Source: UBA1547 sp035399865
Lineage (GTDB): Bacteria > Patescibacteriota > Saccharimonadia > Saccharimonadales > Saccharimonadaceae
Length of the DNA: 64,000 bases
Assembly: GCA_035399865.1 (NCBI GenBank)
Contig: DAOPJW010000001.1
Location: forward strand, 62,001 to 126,000
Reading direction: 5' to 3'
In this document: positions 62,265 through 64,000 of the stretch, in pieces
Numbering within the stretch: position 1 is the stretch's first letter
How the letters are laid out: the number at the start of each line of letters is the position of its first letter
The notes under the pieces: generated by a model
What the model was told of the DNA's origin: nothing
Seen by the model: only the letters and a program-made list of their open reading frames with translations
Databases searched by the model: none
Program-made: the position numbers and the translations under genes

Positions 62265-62380
62265 ACAAAAAGCACCTCCTAAAAATTGTAATAAATCGCA
62301 ACATCTCTTTTAACGTACTGTTGAGCATATATTACTCAATCTTTAATATTAAATTATTTCATAATTATAATTCATTGTCA

Positions 62381-62436
62381 ATTAAATAGCCACATCCTGT
62401 CGGAGTGGCAATTTAACTTGGTACTGGGGGTAGGAT
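62381..62436. repeat. Direct repeat copy 1 (tRNA-Tyr 3' end plus flank)
   Basis: 56 bp identical to 62578-62633, period 197 bp. Within it 62616-62633 is the 3' end of the real tRNA-Tyr; the corresponding 62419-62436 is a truncated copy that ends in the T-loop. Confidence 0.9.
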
Positions 62437-62577
62437 AGCGGTTTTAGACCTTCTCCACTCACTTGTTCAGAAAAATACCCGCATATGCGAGTGCTTTTCT
62501 TCACTTCGTTCGTTACGCCGAACCTACTTTTTTACTACGTAAAAAAAACGGTTCAAATCCTAGCCTGAAATAACCAA
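62437..62577. repeat. Insert between the tRNA-Tyr repeats, with T-loop split and palindromes
   Basis: An 82-bp block (62437-62518) sits exactly at the T-loop break: the copy reads TAGGAT, insert, then CGAACCTAC (62519-62527), where the real tRNA has one T between those pieces. The block contains an AGAAAA...TTTTCT stem with CGCATATGCG at its core. The rest (62528-62577) has a TTTTTTAC/GTAAAAAA hairpin and a second T-arm-like GGTTCAAATCCTAGCC. Confidence 0.7.
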
Positions 62578-62633
62578 ATTAAATAGCCACATCCTGTCGG
62601 AGTGGCAATTTAACTTGGTACTGGGGGTAGGAT
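62578..62633. repeat. Direct repeat copy 2 (overlaps tRNA-Tyr)
   Basis: Second copy of the 56-bp repeat; its right part is the genuine 3' end of tRNA-Tyr. Confidence 0.9.
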
Positions 62634-62701
62634 TCGAACCTACGAAGGCGAATGCCAACAGATTTACAGTCTGTCGTGTTTGACCGCTTCACTACCCCAG
62701 C
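62616..62701 (-). tRNA. tRNA-Tyr (anticodon GTA)
   Basis: Minus strand begins GCTGGGGTAGTG and ends CCCCCAGTACCA (CCA encoded). Anticodon loop CTGTAAA in stem CAGA/TCTG gives GTA. A long variable arm is present. T-arm GTAGGTTCGAATCCTAC. Confidence 0.95.
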
Positions 62702-62714
62702 TCATAAGTGAACT

Positions 62715-62791
62715 TGGAGCCGCCTCTCGGATTCGAACCGAGGACCTACGGTTTACAAAACCGTCGCTCTAACCAACTGAGCTAAGGCGGC
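62715..62791 (-). tRNA. tRNA-Thr (anticodon TGT)
   Basis: Minus strand begins GCCGCCTTAGCTCAGTTGG and ends GGCGGCTCCA. The anticodon stem ACGGT/ACCGT encloses TTTGTAA, anticodon TGT. CCA encoded. Confidence 0.95.
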
Positions 62792-62844
62792 AAAAACATA
62801 CTTGAATATATTATCTTAAAATTGATATGTCATCAAGATGTATA

Positions 62845-62920
62845 TGGAGCCGTGGCTGGGATTTGAACCCAGGACCTCATCCTTACCATGGATGCGCTCT
62901 ACCAACTGAGCTATCACGGC
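62845..62920 (-). tRNA. tRNA-Thr (anticodon GGT)
   Basis: Minus strand begins GCCGTGATAGCTCAGTTGG and ends CACGGCTCCA. The anticodon stem CATCC/GGATG encloses ATGGTAA, anticodon GGT. CCA encoded. Its 5' half is repeated in the array immediately upstream of it (higher coordinates). Confidence 0.95.
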
Positions 62921-63240
62921 ATAAAATACCTCTACGATGTTAATTACGTAAATATATCAGTTGGTAGAGCGTTGCACTCATACGATTTTACTCGCCTTGC
63001 AGGCTCGAACAGCAACTGAGCTATCACGGCATAAAATACCTCTACGATGTTAATTACGTAAATATATNNNNNNNNNNNNNNNNNNNNNNNNNNNNNNNNN
63101 NNNNNNNNNNNNNNNNNNNNNNNNNNNNNNNNNNNNNNNNNNNNNNNNNNNNNNNNNNNNNNNNNNNCAGTTGGTAGAGCGTTGCACTCATACGATTTTA
63201 CTCGCCTTACAGGCTCGAACAGCAACTGAGCTATCACGGC
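62921..63240. repeat. 110-bp tandem array of tRNA-Thr 5' pieces, interrupted by a 100-N gap
   Basis: Unit 62958-63067 (110 bp): a copy of the tRNA-Thr 5' end (to the D-loop), a short insert with GCCT/AGGC hairpin, an inverted D-arm copy (CAGTTGGTAGAGC), and the spacer ending ATATAT. A second unit begins at 63168 after the gap and is identical over about 73 bp except one base (TTGCAGG versus TTACAGG). The 37-bp spacer also follows the genuine tRNA. On the plus strand CAGTTGGTAGAGCGTTGCAC resembles a tRNA-Met D-arm to anticodon stretch. Confidence 0.8.
63068..63167. other. Assembly gap of exactly 100 N
   Basis: A run of 100 N inside the tandem array. A round 100 is the usual placeholder for a gap of unknown size, so the true number of repeat units is unknown. 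Confidence 0.95.
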
Positions 63241-63300
63241 ATCATCGATAATTCTAACATATAAGGTGTTCTATTTTCAATGAACTGATACAATTAGTCT

Positions 63301-63795
63301 ATGGCAAATTATAGTTTTGATGTAGTATCTGAGTACAATAAGGCAGAAATAAACAATGTTTTTGCATTAGTTCAAAAAGAGATAATTAATCGTTATGATT
63401 TCAAGGGAACGCCAGCGAATATAGAATGGTTAGATGACAAAAAAGGTTTTAAAATTACTGGGTCAAATGATTGGCAAATTGAAAGTATTATAGAAATTAT
63501 TCGTAAAAAGCTTGCTTCTAGAGAACAAAGTAGTAAAATATTGGATTTATCAAAAGCAATCAGCGACAGTAATCTTAAAGCAGTCAAAGAAATTCCATTT
63601 ATTGAAGGGTTAGACCAAGAAAAATCTAAAAAAATATCCAAGATACTAAGAGATAACATGCCTAAACTAAAAACTCAAATTCAAGGTGATTCAGTCAGAG
63701 TAACAGGATCTATTAAAGATGATTTACAAAAAGCTATGCATCTAATTAAAAATAGTGATCTAAGCTTTCCAATTTCATTTATAAATTTCCGATAA
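63301..63795 (+). CDS. YajQ family nucleotide-binding protein (DUF520)
   Basis: 164 residues, normal for YajQ. It starts ANYSFDVVSEYNKAEINNVF, then NRYDFKGTPANIEWLDD and a second half with KKISKILRDNMPKLKTQIQGDSVRVTGS, both typical of the two alpha-beta subdomains. YajQ proteins bind nucleotides or cyclic di-GMP in some species; the role here is unknown. TACAAT (63287-63292), preceded by TG (extended -10), ends 8 nt before the ATG, so it is probably leaderless. Confidence 0.92.
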   Translation: MANYSFDVVSEYNKAEINNVFALVQKEIINRYDFKGTPANIEWLDDKKGFKITGSNDWQIESIIEIIRKKLASREQSSKILDLSKAISDSNLKAVKEIPFIEGLDQEKSKKISKILRDNMPKLKTQIQGDSVRVTGSIKDDLQKAMHLIKNSDLSFPISFINFR

Positions 63796-63801
63796 GAAAT
63801 G

Positions 63802-63830
63802 TTGTAATTTGCTGAGTTTTTTGGTATAAT
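63802..63830 (+). promoter_or_regulatory. Promoter for rpmG
   Basis: TTGTAA (63802-63807), 17-nt spacer, TATAAT (63825-63830), followed by a leader of about 57 nt with AAGGAA before the ATG. Confidence 0.7.
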
Positions 63831-63893
63831 CTACCTCTAATAGTTTATCAATTGCCATTAGTAATTTAGCTAAAGGCGAACATAAGGAAATAT

Positions 63894-64000
63894 ATGGCAA
63901 AAAAGAATACCAAGAGAAAACTTGTCGGACTTGTAAGTGAACTTAGTGGTCATCGTACATATTACACGACAAAAAATACCCAAAATACTACCGAAAAAAT
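63894..64000 (+). CDS. rpmG: 50S ribosomal protein L33, cysteine-free form, cut by window edge
   Basis: 35 complete codons are visible (MAKKNTKRKLVGLVSELSGH, then RTYYTTKNTQNTTEK). The end TTKNTQNTTEK matches the L33 core TTKN..NT.ER. Where zinc-binding L33 has ACTECK-like cysteines, this one has VSELSGH without any Cys. The C-terminal part lies outside the window. Confidence 0.85.
   Translation, partial: MAKKNTKRKLVGLVSELSGHRTYYTTKNTQNTTEK

Noticed and set aside
62944..63237. Open frame spanning the N gap
   Set aside because: It is made of the tRNA-derived repeat and unknown bases, not a gene.
1..64000. Recoded TGA (Gly or Trp)
   Set aside because: TGA ends the gene at 17558-18370 and no in-frame TGA was noted in the listed proteins; the standard code fits.
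1..64000. CRISPR arrays, insertion sequences, prophage
   Set aside because: No evenly spaced direct repeats with unique spacers, no transposase or phage structural genes; the 110-bp array is tRNA-derived with constant spacers.

Overview
This window looks like the housekeeping backbone of a member of the Candidate Phyla Radiation, most likely Candidatus Saccharibacteria (TM7). The reasons are indirect. The DNA is AT-rich and densely packed. The ribosomal protein cluster lacks rpmD (L30) between rpsE and rplO, and lacks adk and map after secY. TGA is an ordinary stop codon (for example at 18368-18370), which argues against the Gracilibacteria/SR1 code. The genes present point to a host-dependent, peptidoglycan-bearing cell. 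No biosynthetic operons, phage modules, insertion sequences or CRISPR arrays were seen.

Layout. 1-12,837: a truncated M1 aminopeptidase diverges from a secreted HNH-type nuclease. Then come nusA, clpC under a CIRCE operator, a membrane metalloprotease, radA, a PIN-TRAM protein and a convergent class A penicillin-binding protein. 12,837-18,930: tyrS, a phosphohexomutase, recG, a histidine-rich unknown protein and rsmD. 19,000-26,210: a pilin-like gene broken at a G6 tract, two tRNA-Leu genes in inverted orientation around a FAD-linked oxidase, a SpoU methyltransferase, trigger factor, several unknown genes and clpP with a second CIRCE operator. 26,400-39,900: rpoB-rpoC, then rpsL-rpsG-fusA, a membrane protein, tuf and rpsJ. 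40,000-42,410: a CapA-like protein and a VanY-like carboxypeptidase, which split rpsJ from the rest of the S10 operon. 42,583-57,353: rplC to rpsI, almost without gaps, including secY, infA, rpmJ and rpoA. 57,488-64,000: small unknown genes, trpS, an RluA-type synthase, a clamp-loader subunit, a TPR protein, a tRNA cluster (Tyr, Thr, Thr) with odd tRNA-derived repeats and a 100-N assembly gap, yajQ, and the start of rpmG.

Themes. (1) Two modes of translation initiation are visible. Many housekeeping genes have a -10 box only 6-8 nt before the ATG (leaderless), while isolated small unknown genes have consensus promoters, long leaders, strong Shine-Dalgarno sequences and often TTG starts. (2) Zinc economy: beta-prime, L36, L33 and S14 all lack their usual zinc cysteines. 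(3) Near three tRNA loci there are partial tRNA copies, two of them split inside the T-loop by short palindromic inserts, and one expanded into a 110-bp tandem array. (4) Protein quality control (clpC, clpP) is tied together by HrcA-type operators. Everything here is read by eye; no database search was run.
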